A stretch of 64,000 nt of DNA from Inia geoffrensis (taxonomy: Eukaryota > Chordata > Mammalia > Artiodactyla > Iniidae). Positions within the stretch are counted from its first letter, which is position 1. Every line of letters starts with the position of its first letter. Shown here piece by piece: positions 1 through 12,240 of this stretch. The notes below the pieces were generated by a model. It saw nothing but the letters and a program-made list of their open reading frames with translations, was not told where the DNA came from and searched no databases. Both the position numbers and the translations under genes were made by a program. Where the stretch lies: contig CM070905.1 in the NCBI GenBank assembly GCA_036417435.1, forward strand, positions 63,133,092 through 63,197,091, given 5' to 3'.

Positions 1-52
1 ATTCTAGATTTCCCTAATAAATGTTAAACTGTAAAATTAAAAACCTGGATCA

Positions 53-133
53 TGTGTGTATGTATATGTGTGTGTGTACAGACACAAAAAACCCCATATT
101 GATGTGTGTGTGTACTTACACACACACACATAT
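53..133. repeat. (GT)n/(AC)n microsatellite with a self-complementary core
   Basis: Interrupted TG repeats are followed at 101-133 by a GT run and then a CA run with only a few bases between them, so that the two halves can pair. Confidence 0.8.
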
Positions 134-1598
134 AAACATATTCAGGGTTTATTTAAAAAGTCATAACTCGTAATACTTAATAATATATTAATGTATTCCT
201 GGCACGATATTTCTTTAGGTGCTTATAACATTTCTTATAATGCGACAGTGTTATTCCTTTGCATTTCTTCTTGAAACGCATTTGCCCTCTCTCAAAACAG
301 AGTATTTATGTAGTCATATTCAATGTGAAAAGGGGATCTTTCTTTGCACATATTATATGTAAAGCAGGCATGAACTCAACTTTTGATTAAAACATAGTTG
401 CGTGACCTTCTAGCTCAGATTTAATTGCATTTAAAATTCCTTTCTGCACCTCTACTGAAGATTGCAAACCAATATTAATAAAGTAGGCTTAGAGCAGTGC
501 AGCACCTAAGCAATAGGTTCTTGACAAAAGTTATTTACCTAACTAGAGTTTCATTTCAAAGTTAACATGTTTCTGTGCTACTTGAATAAAGCACTCATCT
601 GAAAACTCTGTTAGACACTTTAACCCAATTTAATTTATTCCCTGAAAGTTTAATCCCCTGCTCACAAGAGTAGTTACAAATTTTCCAGAGTCACAATCCA
701 CTGAAGTGAAAAATGTTTAATGACATCATAGGTACTGAGCTTCAAGAGTTTAGTTAAAAATCTTCAAAATGTAAAACAGGGGGCAAGAGTTAATAGGATA
801 TTTTATATAGTTATATTTCAATCCTATTACAAATCTTTCTAAAGTCCCTTACATCGCTACCATTAAAGCTATGCGAAATGAGTTACTTAGACATCTCCAG
901 GGAGCAGGGAAGGAAAAAAAAGACACAAATTTTAAACCATAGAAGCAAATCTCTTCTGAGCTTTGACATTTAAGTGGCCCATTCAGTCATTTTACATTTT
1001 ATAAAACCCTCTTTGTAATCACAGTGACCAAACAAAGCAAATATTAGGTGCCAACCATCTACAGTGTTCTGTGCAACTATACAAGAAAGCAGCCCAAAAG
1101 TGCACAACATGGAATGCTTTGGCACCCATATAGCAAACCTCGACTTGGTTTTATACAGTTAAATTATGCAATAGAAGTCTATTTATCGGTTATTAAAATA
1201 TTTTTGGTCTGACTGCCAGAGAGTGAGGATAAAAACAGGGGAGGAGAAAAAGTAAATCTGAATTGACTTTGTTTCTGGCACAGTAGAAAGCATTTTGGTT
1301 CTCTTTATAGTTTCCTAAAAATCTAATTATTCATTTGGCAGTTGTACCTCTATAGCACAACTGGATAGTTGTTTTAAAATATGCAAAGCACAGATTTCAG
1401 ATTTAATAGGAGATAATGACCACTTTATAGCCTGTCAGGTCATGGCCTATTTGGCCTAGTTACAGAGATATTGCTTCATGGTTCAGTGCTTGAGAGCTGA
1501 TGATGGCTCCAGGAGAGCAAAGGTGTCATTGACATAATAGAAAGTAAGGGTTTCTCTGGAACTCTAATGGGATGCTCTGTAAAGAATGCATCAAAAAT
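134..1598. other. Intronic stretch without recognised features
   Basis: AT-rich unique-looking sequence. I see no supported exon, RNA gene or repeat here. The part around 1140-1440 is free of obvious repeats. Confidence 0.5.
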
Positions 1599-1606
1599 GT
1601 CATGGA

Positions 1607-1812
1607 GGGCTTCCCTGGTAGTGCAGTGGTTGAGAGTCCGCCTGCCGATGCAGGGGACACGGGTTCGTGCCCCGGTCCGGGAAGATCCCACATGCCGCAG
1701 AGAGGCTGGGCCCGTGAACCAAGGCCTCTGAGCCTGCACTTCCGGAGACTGTGCTCCACAACGGGAGAGGCCACAACAGTGAGAGGCCTGCGTACAGAAA
1801 AAAAAAAAAAAA
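1607..1812 (+). mobile_element. CHR-2-type cetacean SINE
   Basis: The copy begins GGGCTTCCCTGGTAGTGCAG (tRNA-derived A-box region). It carries the B-box-like GGTTCGTGCCCC and ends in GCGTACAG plus an A tail. The 8-bp flank GTCATGGA is repeated at 1599-1606 and 1813-1820. This family was amplified by L1 machinery in cetaceans. The body differs slightly from the other copies in the window, for example in GGTAGTGCAG. Apparent ORFs across it are not genes. Confidence 0.93.
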
Positions 1813-1877
1813 GTCATGGATTAGATAGTACAACTCTGATGGGGGCATTGGGTGGTATTTCTCTATACTGTATCATT

Positions 1878-1939
1878 AAAAAGAAAGAAAGGAAGGAAGA
1901 CAGAGAAAGGAAGGAAGGAAAGAAGGAAGGAAAAGAAAA
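1878..1939. repeat. Purine-rich (GGAA)n microsatellite
   Basis: Imperfect repeats of GGAA/GAAA lie shortly after the SINE at 1607-1812. Confidence 0.8.
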
Positions 1940-2319
1940 TTTTAAAAATCTACAGTTTAAATCAAGTTTCTTTGTAAAGTCATAATTTCACATTCTAAAA
2001 CTAGGATCATTAGTGAAAATCATATTGTGCTTGGAGTATTACCACTTCAAAGGAATAACAGTGCACTCGTTGCCAGAATGACTTGGGATGTCACCATTTA
2101 GGCAATTCCCATGGACAAGGTCATCTGCCTTAAGAGCTGGGATGAGAGCCTATGGCCTGGCTCCAGAGCCCCTGCTTTTACCACTACACCAAGATACCTA
2201 AAATGTACAGTTTTTTCTACATGACTTTAAATTATGGAAATTAGACTCTTCTATACAAAATAACCACACGGATCAATGTAACCATCTTGATGAGTTTAAA
2301 AAAAAACAAATCAGAGCAA

Positions 2320-2460
2320 GTATTATTAACAACTACCATTTATTGAGAAGAAATATTCACATACATTGTTTCTAATTCTCAAAATAATGCTGAGGCAAGG
2401 TATTCATATCAATTATAATGAGAAAATTGAGGTTTAAGAGATTATGGCTTTGAAATTAAC
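2320..2460 (+). repeat. MIR-like ancient SINE relic
   Basis: It shows the MIR core order: CTACCATTTATTGAG, then TAATTCTCAAAATAATGCTGAGG, then a degenerate GAGAAAATTGAGGTTTAAGAGA. It is diverged and has no target duplication. Confidence 0.7.
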
Positions 2461-3116
2461 TGAGTGTCTGTATACCTGAGTACCTGGTGGGTAATGAACA
2501 GTGATATGCTAGTCAGCTCTTTTGGAAGAATGATGATTCAAGTTATACTTGAAGTTCTACATACAGGGTTGAAGCATGAGGATACCTCTACTTGGTCAAG
2601 GTCAATTGGCTCATGCCCTTTCAAGGAACTGAATGACCATGTATACTCTTGTTAAATAGCAATAGCTAGTACATTGTGGTAACAGCAGAGCAATCTGGGG
2701 TTTTTGACACAGAATCTGAATGTTGCTTCTTGGATGTGTGATTCGAAGGAAGTCTCTTTGCCAGTGGGTCTTAGTTTCCTCCAACCTATCATTGGAGTAT
2801 TGGTATCAACATTCCAGGGAGGTTGTCAGAGTTCAATCTACTCATATAACATACTAATTTTTGATGGGAAAATAAATACTATGCAAATATTACTTTAAAA
2901 ATCCTTCTGACTTAAAAGAATGTCAGCCTCAGATTGATTAGTTAATCCGGGAAACAGGTTTTTTTTTTAAACTTTAGCTTCATTTAAACAAAATGTGAAA
3001 CAAAAGAGCCATAAAATGACAAAATTAAATGAGTTTATTATCAAAAATAGTAAAACAATTATACATAATGCAAATTAATTATCTGTAAAATTATATTAAA
3101 TAGTCTAAATGACTTG
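2461..3116. other. Intronic stretch without recognised features
   Basis: No supported gene or repeat. The short open frames here lack any recognisable domain. Confidence 0.45.
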
Positions 3117-3130
3117 CAAGGCTATGATTT
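3117..3130. repeat. Target-site duplication, left copy, of the composite L1
   Basis: The 14-bp CAAGGCTATGATTT is identical to 4083-4096 and lies just outside the T tract. Confidence 0.9.
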
Positions 3131-4082
3131 TTTTTTTTTAGTTTTTTTAATTTTTTTATTATTTTTTTACATAGCAGGTTCTTATTAGTTATCCATTTTA
3201 TACATATTAGTGTATATATGTCAATCCCAATCTCCCAGTTCATCCCACCACCACCACCCACCCCGGATTCAAATCTTTTTTTTTTTTTTTTTAACATCTT
3301 TATTGGGGTAAAATTGCTCTACAATGGTGTGTCAGTTTCTACTTTATAACAAAGTGAATCCGTTTTATATATACAGATGTTCACATATTTCTTCCCTCTT
3401 GCTTCTCCCTCCTTCCCTCCCTCCCTATCCCACCCCTCCAGGCAGTCACAAAGCACCGAGATGATATCCCTGTGCCAAGCGGCCGCTTCCCATTAGCTAT
3501 CTACCTTACGTTTGTTAGTATATATATGTCCATGCCCCTCCCTCGCCCTCTCATAGCTCACCCCTCCCCCTCCCCATATCCTCAAGTCCGTTCTCCAGTA
3601 GGTCTGTGTCTTTATTCCTGTCTTACCCCTAGGTTCTTCATAACATTTTTTTTTCTTAAATTCCATATATATGTGTTAGCATATGGTATTTGTCTTTCTC
3701 TTTCTGACTTACTTCACTCTGTATGACAGACTCGAGGTCTATCCACCTCATTACAAATAGCTCAATTTCGTTTCTTTTTAACGCTGAGTAATATTCCATT
3801 GTGTATATGTGCCACATCTTCTTTATCCATTCATCTGACGATGGGCACTTAGGTTGTTTCCATCTCCGGGCTATTGTAGATAGAGCTGCGATGAACATTT
3901 TGGTACATGCCTCTTTTTCAATTTTGGTTTTCTCAGGGTATATGCCCAGTAGTGGGATTGCTGGGCCATATGGTAGTTCTATTTTTAGTTTTTTAAGGAA
4001 CCTCCATACTGTTCTCCATAGTGGCTGAACCAATTCACATTCCCACCAGCAGTGCAAGAGGGTTCCCTTTTCTCCACACCCT
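3131..4082 (-). mobile_element. Composite 5'-truncated L1 insertion with two L1 3' ends
   Basis: On the minus strand the element reads from the C-terminal end of ORF2 (codons for the segment containing LGIYPEKT and MEYYSALKRNEIELF) through a 3' UTR to an AATAAAGATGTT-type end and an A tail (T run at 3278-3294). A second, different L1 3' end then follows (3131-3266). The whole is flanked by one perfect 14-bp duplication, CAAGGCTATGATTT, at 3117-3130 and 4083-4096. The single duplication suggests one insertion event, possibly a 3' transduction of a neighbouring L1 tail. ORF2 is only a fragment. Confidence 0.85.
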
Positions 4083-4096
4083 CAAGGCTATGATTT
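4083..4096. repeat. Target-site duplication, right copy, of the composite L1
   Basis: Identical to 3117-3130 and directly abutting the L1 ORF2 truncation point. Confidence 0.9.
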
Positions 4097-4369
4097 AACA
4101 TAGTACAATTATATTTTTCTCTCTACAACTACTCAAAGCATTGCTTCCTTCACTGTCAAATCCAGGAACACTCTTTTCCCATTATCGTCTTTGTCAGTCA
4201 AAAGCTCTAGAATTTTATTATAAAGTGATTTGCAGCACACAAACCCAAACTGAGGAACATTTCACAAATTAAGTAGCCTATAATGTTTACATTTTACAAA
4301 AATGTAAAGGACAAGAAACAGAAAGAAAGGCTACTGAAGGGCCATAAGAACTAAATGCAATGCATGACA

Positions 4370-4795
4370 CTGGATTGGACCAGAAAAATTAGTAAGTGTA
4401 AAGGGTATTGTTGGGACAATTTGATATTGACTATAGATTAAATTATAATAAAGTATCAAGGTTATTTTTTTTTGATAGCTGTATTATGTGTATATAAGAA
4501 AATGTAATATTTCTTAGGAATTACTTTAGAACTTCTTTAAGAGTAAATTGGCATGCTGTCTCCAACTTACTCTGAAAATGGCCTAGATGCACAGAAATAT
4601 ATATAACACCCACGTGTACATATAAACATGTACATATAAATATACATGTGTATATGAATGAAAGAGAGAGAGAGAAAGCAATAAAATGACGTGTGATCAA
4701 ACGGAATTAATTGGTGAATCAGGGTAAAGAGTGTATGGAAGTTTCTTGCAACTTTCTGTAAGTTGGAAATTATATCGAAATTTTAAAATTACAAA
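4370..4795 (+). repeat. Old L1-type 3' UTR relic
   Basis: Diverged sequence has the order seen in old mammalian L1 3' ends: AAAGGGTATTGTTGGGACAA, an AATTGGCATGCTGTCT segment, a TA/GA-rich stretch, then TTGGTGAATC, CTTGCAACTTTCTGTAAGTT and GAAATTATATC. An AT/GA microsatellite (about 4600-4675) sits inside. The subfamily is not resolved. Confidence 0.55.
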
Positions 4796-5894
4796 ACTAT
4801 ATAAACATAAATATTGTTTTCTGTGCAGATTCCAACTAAGATAGATCATCCTTGCAGTCTGTCTAAAGAACCAAGATTACTTAGCAAAAGATGATTTCAC
4901 TTGTAAATACATTTCTTGACTGTTAAAACCAGCCTCCACTTTGAGAAAAAAACATATATCTCACACCTTCCTTTAACATTATGTCAAACTATGAAATAAA
5001 TATTCTGACTAGAAGCAAATCCATGATACACTTGGAATAAGCTTTTTAATACAGTACACATTACAACACCCCCACTACCAATTCTCTTATAATCCTCAGT
5101 ATATATTACAGCTCACGTTACCCTGGCTTTACTTTAGTAATCTCTTTTGGGAATCACTGACTTTCAAGGCTCATAACAGGAGGGCAGCTCCAAAATAGTA
5201 GGACCTTATCTATAAGAGAGTCTAAAGTACTGATGTAGGTTATCTAGAATGAGCAGACATACAGATTTAGACTGAGTACAATAACTTCCCTGAGGTTAAT
5301 TTTTTTTAATTAAAAAAAAAATCATGGTTATTTAACAAATGCTTGCTGATGGACTTATAGAAGAGAGAATCCGACAAACTTTAGCTTTAACTCTGCTTTT
5401 TTTTTTAAAAAAAATAAGTCTTCTGAAAATAGGAACTGACAAATTTTTTTGGAGACAAATATAAAGCACTTTCTCTTTTAGAGACTAAAGAATAACTCCC
5501 TCTGTGTTATCATTTGCTTAACTGAAAACCTATGACAACTGTTTGCTCATTTTGATTCTCTCTCCCCTCAGAGCAGTCATTGTTCAGACTTAAGTCTCAG
5601 GAGGTCTGAGCATAGGTTTGTGCACATAGACAATCCAGGAGACTCCAAGCTGTAATTGAGATACACTCACTGGGTTAGTGCCTCTTTGTTTCAGGGTTAG
5701 CAAATGATGGCAAATTTCCATAGTATCCCCTCCTTCCACAAAATTAAGAGCAAAGATAAGCCAGTTCCTTATTTTGAAGTTGACACCCTGATTTCCAGTT
5801 TCAGTAAACTCTGGAGGAGACGTAAGGTACTAGCTCTTACGGAAACTTTGGAACTCAAGAAGAGTGGACTGAATACTAGGAAACCTTCACTATA
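4796..5894. other. Intronic stretch without recognised features
   Basis: AT-rich sequence with a few A/T homopolymers near 5300 and 5400. No gene or clear repeat was identified. Confidence 0.45.
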
Positions 5895-6022
5895 GTTTTA
5901 ACTCTGCCCCTAACCACCGTGGGAACTTTACGTGAGTTACTTCAGCTCTATGGGACTCAACTTCCTAAGTCATGAAATTATTTTCAAGGTCCCTTTTAGC
6001 TTCAGATGTTTTGTGATTCTAA
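5895..6022 (-). repeat. MIR-like relic
   Basis: On the minus strand it follows the MIR pattern; on the + strand AACTCTGCCCCTAACCAC and GAGTTACTTCAGCTCTATG precede CTTCCTAAGTCATGAAA. It is weakly conserved. Confidence 0.5.
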
Positions 6023-6894
6023 CTCTCAACAATCATGGATTTTAGTGATATAGACAAAAAGCAGAAATGTCACAGTTGTACTGTATTTATACTCTGTCAA
6101 CTCTAGAGTAAAGCCAAACATGCCTGTAAGACTCATATTTTTTAATAACAATTTAATTTGTACTGTTAATGAAGATTTTTGTAGCTCCATTTGAGCCTTT
6201 GCAAACACATCCATAAAACTGGTTGTATTGCTTCAAGTTTATAAAACCCCACTGCATTTTCCAAGAAAGTGGGCATTTATGCAAATAAATAGCCTAACAC
6301 ATGCCTAACTGCCTATTTCAAAGCAATTATTATTTGTCAATACAGTATCCACTTGAATAGTGCAAAGATAATGCCCCTGGAAAGTCGGGCAGATTCCTGT
6401 TGAAGGAACCTCAGCTCTTAGAATCCCATCAGCATTTTCTTTCATTTCTGTCTTAGCATCAAATTTCTGGAAATTCAATAGAGAAAATCCAGAAGATGAC
6501 ACTAACTTTCATGCCATCCAAGAGACCACACTCATTGTTTCATTAAGCTTTTCTGATATTTGTAAAGCCTGCAAATACAGTTATGTTCATATAGGCATTT
6601 TTGCTCTTATTCACTTTTCACTTTGATTTAAATAATACTCACATTTATTTGGAGACTTTTGATGTAACATTCCTGTCTGGTTATAATGACCTATAGCATC
6701 AACTCACTTGTATTTTCTTAGAAAACTATCACCTTTTCTCTTGCACCACTGTGGATGTTTACAGAATTACACAAAGCCTCCATGAAGGCTTACAATATAA
6801 ACACTTTAATTTATGCCAGAAAATGAGCTGTTTATCTGTTTATGGGGCAAGCTCATCTGTGAAGGAATATCATTAGGTGTAGGTAGGCACTCCA
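6023..6894. other. Repeat-poor intronic block
   Basis: No recognised interspersed repeat, exon or RNA. It contains octamer-like ATGCAAAT near 6278-6286 and long AT-rich runs of moderate complexity, so it is a candidate for conserved non-coding sequence. This is untested. Confidence 0.35.
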
Positions 6895-7330
6895 TTCAAA
6901 CATGCATTTATTCATTCAGCTGATATTTTTAGAGCACCTACTTGGAACCTGGCATTTTATAAAGTGTAGTAATAGTGACTGAGGTATTGAATGACCACTC
7001 CCACCCCCATGGAGATGACAGTTCAGAGAAAGAAGATTAATAGATAGATAGATGATAGATAGATAAGGATATAGGTATAGATATAAGTAATAGTATTATT
7101 TTTATGAACAAAAATAGCACAAGGTGCTCTGAGAGGATCAACCATTCCTGTAGAAATGAACTTTAGGTTGGGCTAGAGGGTGAGTAGGAGTTAGCTAAGC
7201 AGATGGGAGTAGGTAGAAAGGATTCCAGGATGGAGAAGCAGCCCATGCAAAGGTCCTGAAGTTGGAAGAAAGAGAACACATAAAAAAGTCCAATGTGATC
7301 TGAACTCTGAGGCCAAAGGGGAGAGTAGCC
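6895..7330 (+). repeat. L2-type relic with internal GATA repeat
   Basis: It opens with TTTATTCATTCAGCTGATAT and GAGCACCTACTTGGAACCTGG, typical of the L2 3' region. It continues through TTCCAGGATGGAGAAGCAGC and CATGCAAAGGTCCTGAAG, as in the longer copies at 27.6 and 47.9 kb. A GATA microsatellite interrupts it. Confidence 0.6.
7040..7085. repeat. (GATA)n microsatellite
   Basis: Imperfect TAGA/GATA tandem repeat inside the L2-type relic. Confidence 0.85.
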
Positions 7331-10300
7331 AAAATGCAGCTGGAGATGTAGAAATACATTGCATTGACCTAGACCCTGAACATACCCTCTGTGAGGAATT
7401 GAAGTCTCACAACTGCTTCTTTAGTTGCTGATGGTTTCTGTAGTAGTAGTTTCTTGAGCAACAGTGACCTTCCTGGTCTCTGCAGCTCATAGAAGAGGTA
7501 GCTTCCAGGGGCTGCAACAGTCAGCAGGTACCACAAAGTTTCCTGGTCCATCTTTTTTTTTCAAAGAGCTCTGGGGCCCCTAGTGACACAATCCCATCTG
7601 ACTTCAGCACCAGGAATAGAGACAGCTGTCAGATGTCCTAGCTGTGCCCTCTAGTGGCAGGTGGAGTGTTACCCAGCTCTTTTGAAAAGGGTAAACTCCC
7701 TCTCAGAGTTTGGAAATATGAATGTGGGGACATCATGGGGTGGGGGGTCAGAGAGGAGAGGAAATTCTACTCTAACAGGCTGTCTTTCTTTCAATTCTCC
7801 TATGATTCCTTCTATCCACAGTGTTCACAGCAGTTCACATTAATGCTGTGATAAGTCATTTTAAAGTACATTAAAGGTCAAGGGAATCTCAGAGCTCTGC
7901 TTGCACACACACTTTCATCCATCCATCCTTTCTATTGTGACTACTCTTACGTCGTCCTCAGTCTCTTTGGGCTCTGTTTGCTCTATCTCACCATCATCCA
8001 CCTCTTCTCCTCCTGTAACATGATCTGGGTGAATACCCTTCTTTGATTTAGTGAAATGGTCCACTTAATTCCCTTGGTAACAGAAAGAGCCAAGTACTTT
8101 TTTTTGGAGAATCTAGGCATACCACTCAGTTCTTAAAGCCACAGCACCTAAATCCAGAGGTCATCTTTTTCCTTGTTGATGAGATCTCTCTGCCTAAGCA
8201 TCCTTTTTCCTCAGCACTTGGCTTTTTGATATGAGATTCCACATGCCGTGCTTTAAGAAACTGGGAATAGGGGAAAAGGGTAGGGCCAAGACCGAAGTGA
8301 AATGTAGCCCAGACTCATGGTGTATCTGGTTCCAAAGCTGGCAATAATTGGGTAAGAGATTTGTGTTTCCCGAGTGTTAAGAATCTTACATGGAAGAAAC
8401 AAATATCAAAGAATGGATGCTAATCTTATCAGAGGGACTTTAGAAAAGAACAGGTTGGTTTAAGAGCTTTCAAGGGAATTGTTTTCTCATGGACATAGTG
8501 ACCTTTGAAGTTCCTTCAGTGCATGAGTTGTGTCTTCCCTGAGCTATGCCTTAGAGCCATAGTGGGGCCTGGGGCTCTAGGCTGGATATGCTTTACTACA
8601 TCTTGCTCTGGTCAAGGCATGATCCAAAGATATATTTATCCAATGTCAGAAGGTTTTACCTAACTAAAACTCCAGCATCACCATCCTTTGATAAAAGGGT
8701 GAGGGGTCGATTCTCTTTGTTGGTTTTGTCTGTTCACAGGACATTGGATTTGTTCCACTTCAGGAAGCTGGAGATTCCCAGTTTACAGTACTTTTACAGG
8801 GGTGTGGAGGGGCCGTATTTCCAGAATCTGCATCCCCTTTTGTATTTCTGGGTTGATCGTCTGCCTTGTTGTCCACTCTGTACCTGTGAAGCTCTGATCA
8901 GTCTCCACGTCTTCTAGCCTGATAAGAAAGAAGTCCTAGAAGAATTTTTGAATGAATCCAGAATCTAAATTGTACAGGGATGATATTCCACTGCAACTAG
9001 TCTCTATCACTTTCTTTATAAAACGACTTCTTCCTCTGTCTTTTGGAGGGTTTTCAGATCAACCTCTGGAAAATCAAAGGGTGTTAAGTAGGCATGTTGT
9101 CTCAAAAATATCAAAGTTATTATTTCCTGAAGAATTTGAGTTCTATTGGATAAAGTGAATTCAGTATGTTCTCTTATACCATCGCTGTATATGAGAACAT
9201 ATGTACGTATAGGTTGCTGGAAATAGGATTGGAAAGTGAGTCAGTCCTTCCTCATTTGGTCCATTCTAGATAGGTGTGTACTTTGTTGGGCTTTAAGAAG
9301 CTATAAACTTTCAGAAGCCTCCATGTACATGCCTTATTATGGACAGTCACTCATATTGGCCTCCAGTTCAGATAGAAAGACCCTGGATCTAACCCAGCTA
9401 TTCCTACATATGCAATATTTGTCTTTTCCTTAAAGACAGCTAGATTTACTGACAAATTAAAATCTCCTTATGCATAATGAAAAGATAATGCTGAAGTGGC
9501 TTTGTTTCAGCCAGGAAATAGTTTTTCAACATGTTATTTTAAGTGTTTTGTTCATTATTATAACCAAGTATCCAGAAGTACTCACATGAGATATTCCTTA
9601 TACATTTTAAATGGAAGTAATGTAAAATGCTAAAAAAAGAAGCAACTTTTGCAATGCAAATCCGGGTAAGGTAATCTGTAATAATGTTTTGAGAGAATGG
9701 GTTAAGTGGGACTATGTAGAATATAATTTTTAATTTCTCACCAATGTTAATGTGTCTATATATCAAAACATATGTATATCTATATGTTTATAAAGTGAGC
9801 ATGAGGGAAGAGACAATATTTTTGTAAGATGAAAAATTCTGTTTCTCAGTAGCAGAAACAGTAGTTCATGGCTCTTCACAAGGCATGCTTTTTCTCCTTC
9901 AGTTAAAGAACCAAAAACATTTTTAAGATAATTTTCATGAGAGGCCCTACAGGAGGACGAATCAAAGGGAAAACTAACTGTATAGTTATACAAACTTGTG
10001 AGGTGCTCAATTACCTATGACTCAGGACCAATCTCCAATACAATAATGTAGGGAATAGTTGGTGCCCTATGTTGGAAGTGAGCCATCCTGCATGGGATCA
10101 TGAGAACTCATGGAGTAACATACTAAAATTCTTAGCCATTTCTTCAAGTGATGGAAACATACCATGTTTCTAGTTTTTAGGGATGGCATGGAATGTGCAG
10201 GCCGATCAGAATGTCTTCTTTTAAAGTTGTTAGGTTAAAGATAAATTATTGCCAATATTTGCCAATACTAAATTGTAATGTACATAATCAGGGTAGTCTC

Positions 10301-10494
10301 CTACCACCACCTACTACTAAAGATGACCACAGAGTTGTTACAATTATGCTAATTTCCATCTCAGTTTGTTTGGACCATTTGAGCAGATGTAATGTCTCCA
10401 GTCAGAAGATGGGGATAGAATAGCAGTGTGCATTCTGAAAGCCTTGTTTTCCTTTTCTTCGGAGCTTCATAACCTAGCTAAGCATGATAGCTCT
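7331..10494. other. Intronic stretch, no supported gene or classified repeat
   Basis: Several short open frames occur, the longest being 109 codons on + at 8588-8917, but none shows a domain, splice context or protein-like composition. The part from 7380 to 9500 has the mixed base composition of unclassified old repeats or unique DNA; I could not assign it. Confidence 0.4.
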
Positions 10495-10720
10495 CAGGTG
10501 TTGAACTCATAATACTTTCCATACTTTTATTTGTGCCACATATAAAAGCTTTTATTTTATCTTCACAAAAACACAGTGAGTAAGGTATCATCTCTATTTT
10601 CTAGTTGGAAAACAATATGGCTCTAAGGGGTCACCGATGATAAAGTAGCAGATTTTGGATTCAGCCCTGTGATCTCTGAGTGCAAACCCCATTTTCTTCG
10701 TTTCTATGCAATAGAGCCTC
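10495..10720 (+). repeat. MIR-like relic
   Basis: CTTTTATTTTATCTTCACAA, then AGTGAGTAAGGTATCATCTC, a degenerate core and GATTTTGGATTCAGCCCTGT follow the MIR order through to TCTGAGTGC. Confidence 0.65.
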
Positions 10721-11034
10721 CAGCAACTACTAGGTTAAGGGAGAGGCATGAGTTCCTTTTCTGCTTTTCTATTGTTAAGGCAGCACTGCTACTCCTGGAG
10801 CATTGCTTTGTGGCAGAAGGAAATGATGTGTTTTTGATGTATTAAAATACTAACTCATTTCCTCTGGCTTATCACATATAGTACAGGAACTCCAAGTATT
10901 GTCAATGAAGTGTATGCTCTAAACTTGTAGGAGAGAAACCTCTATGGGCCACATGTCCCACCAAAATCTTGGTTGTGGCTAAAGAATCAATGAACCTTCA
11001 CTATTGAAATAGATGTAAATAAGAATATAAACCA

Positions 11035-11185
11035 TATATGTAATTTATTGAGTACTTACTCTATGCAAGGTACTCTCTCTCCCAAGTTACAAAATGGCAT
11101 AATACAGAAAGAACATCCCTCAAAGAGATTATAGTCCTCTTGGTGGAACTCTATGAAAAAGAGCCTAATGTGTCTATAAATATCT
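11035..11185 (+). repeat. L2/MIR-like relic
   Basis: AATTTATTGAGTACTTACTC with a following CAAGGTACT, and later AAGAGATTATAGTCCTCTTG, resemble the L2 3' region. It is short and diverged. The neighbouring 11186-11615 shows nothing recognisable. Confidence 0.45.
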
Positions 11186-11614
11186 GTATACTTTCCCCTA
11201 AACTAGTTAAGAAATGGTCTGGAGAAAGCATGAGCACATGTAGCCCACCTTGTGGGATTTCACAATACCTGAAATAGAAAAAAATCCTACATTTTTTGGA
11301 GAGAGAAAAAAATAAAACACAACAAAATGAGTTAAGAGATGAATGACTATTCTGCCCAGTGTAAGCCTATGGCCAGTAAAGACATTTTTAGACGTGGGAC
11401 AACTCAGATAGTTTATCTCTTTTGAACTCTTTTTAAAAGAATCACACAAATCTATACAACCATAGAAATGAAAATCCAGCTCAAGAGAGGAGGGAGTAAG
11501 TTATCTGAAGCAACAGTGAACAGAAAAACCAATGGAATCAAGGCTAAAAAAATAAGTCTAGGTAACCTGGATGTGAAACAATGTAATAATTAAGGATCTA
11601 TCACAAAAGGTATC

Positions 11615-11995
11615 CCCAAAATAGAAGTATGGTATATTCATATTCAAACTTCTATTTCCCATTTAATAAAGATGATATACCTGGATGTACTAAGACATAT
11701 GCATCTCCAAGGTATTTTGTTGACTGGAAAAATACAAAATGCAAATCATAAAATATGACACTATTTATGTAAAATATTTATACATGAAAAAATAGTGAAA
11801 ATATTTAGAAACAATATACATCAAAAATTTGAGGTTTTACCTTTGGAGAGAGAGGTGGGATTGTAAGGGAACAGGGGTTGATGATGAAGATAGGCTTTTA
11901 ATTTTTAGCTCATAAATCCTATAATGTTTTAATGTTTTGATAAACATATATTAATGTACAATTGAATGATTAAAATGATTTTAAAAATAAAGGAA
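11615..11995 (+). repeat. Old L1M-type 3' UTR relic
   Basis: The order is a TATGACACTATTTATGTAAA-type segment, then TTTGAGGTTTTACCTTTGGA, GAGAGGTGGGATTGTAAGGG and TAATGTTTTAATGTTTTGAT. This matches diverged L1M 3' UTRs on the + strand. Confidence 0.5.
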
Positions 11996-12034
11996 ATACC
12001 CCGTGGAGTAGCTAAGCAGTAGCTCTTTCATTTA

Positions 12035-12240
12035 CCATCAGTAATCTTGGACAAGTCTTTTTTGAGCTTCCATATCTCTGTCTGTAAGCTGAAAATAACA
12101 ATATTGATCTTAAAGTCTGTGTGTGAGTGAGTGAATGAGTGAGTGTGTGTGTGTGGTTTAAATGAAATGCAATGCAATATGTAAGATGCTAATTACAATG
12201 TCTGGAATATAGTATGTCCTTAACCAATAGCAGTTAATAG
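12035..12240 (-). repeat. MIR relic with internal GT/GAGT microsatellite
   Basis: Read on the minus strand it is MIR-like. On + it shows TTGGACAAGTC, CCATATCTCTGTCTGTAAGC and TGTCTGGAATATAGTATG. A GTGA/GT tract (12119-12154) has expanded in the middle. Confidence 0.6.

Noticed and set aside
1476..1985. Open frames of 80-137 codons on both strands
   Set aside because: They run through the CHR-2 SINE, which is GC-rich and gives open frames in several phases. The same artefact recurs at 14.2, 19.1, 26.8, 56.9, 57.5 and 63.1 kb.
8588..8917. 109-codon open frame in the intron
   Set aside because: No recognisable domain, no splice or promoter context and composition like translated non-coding DNA.
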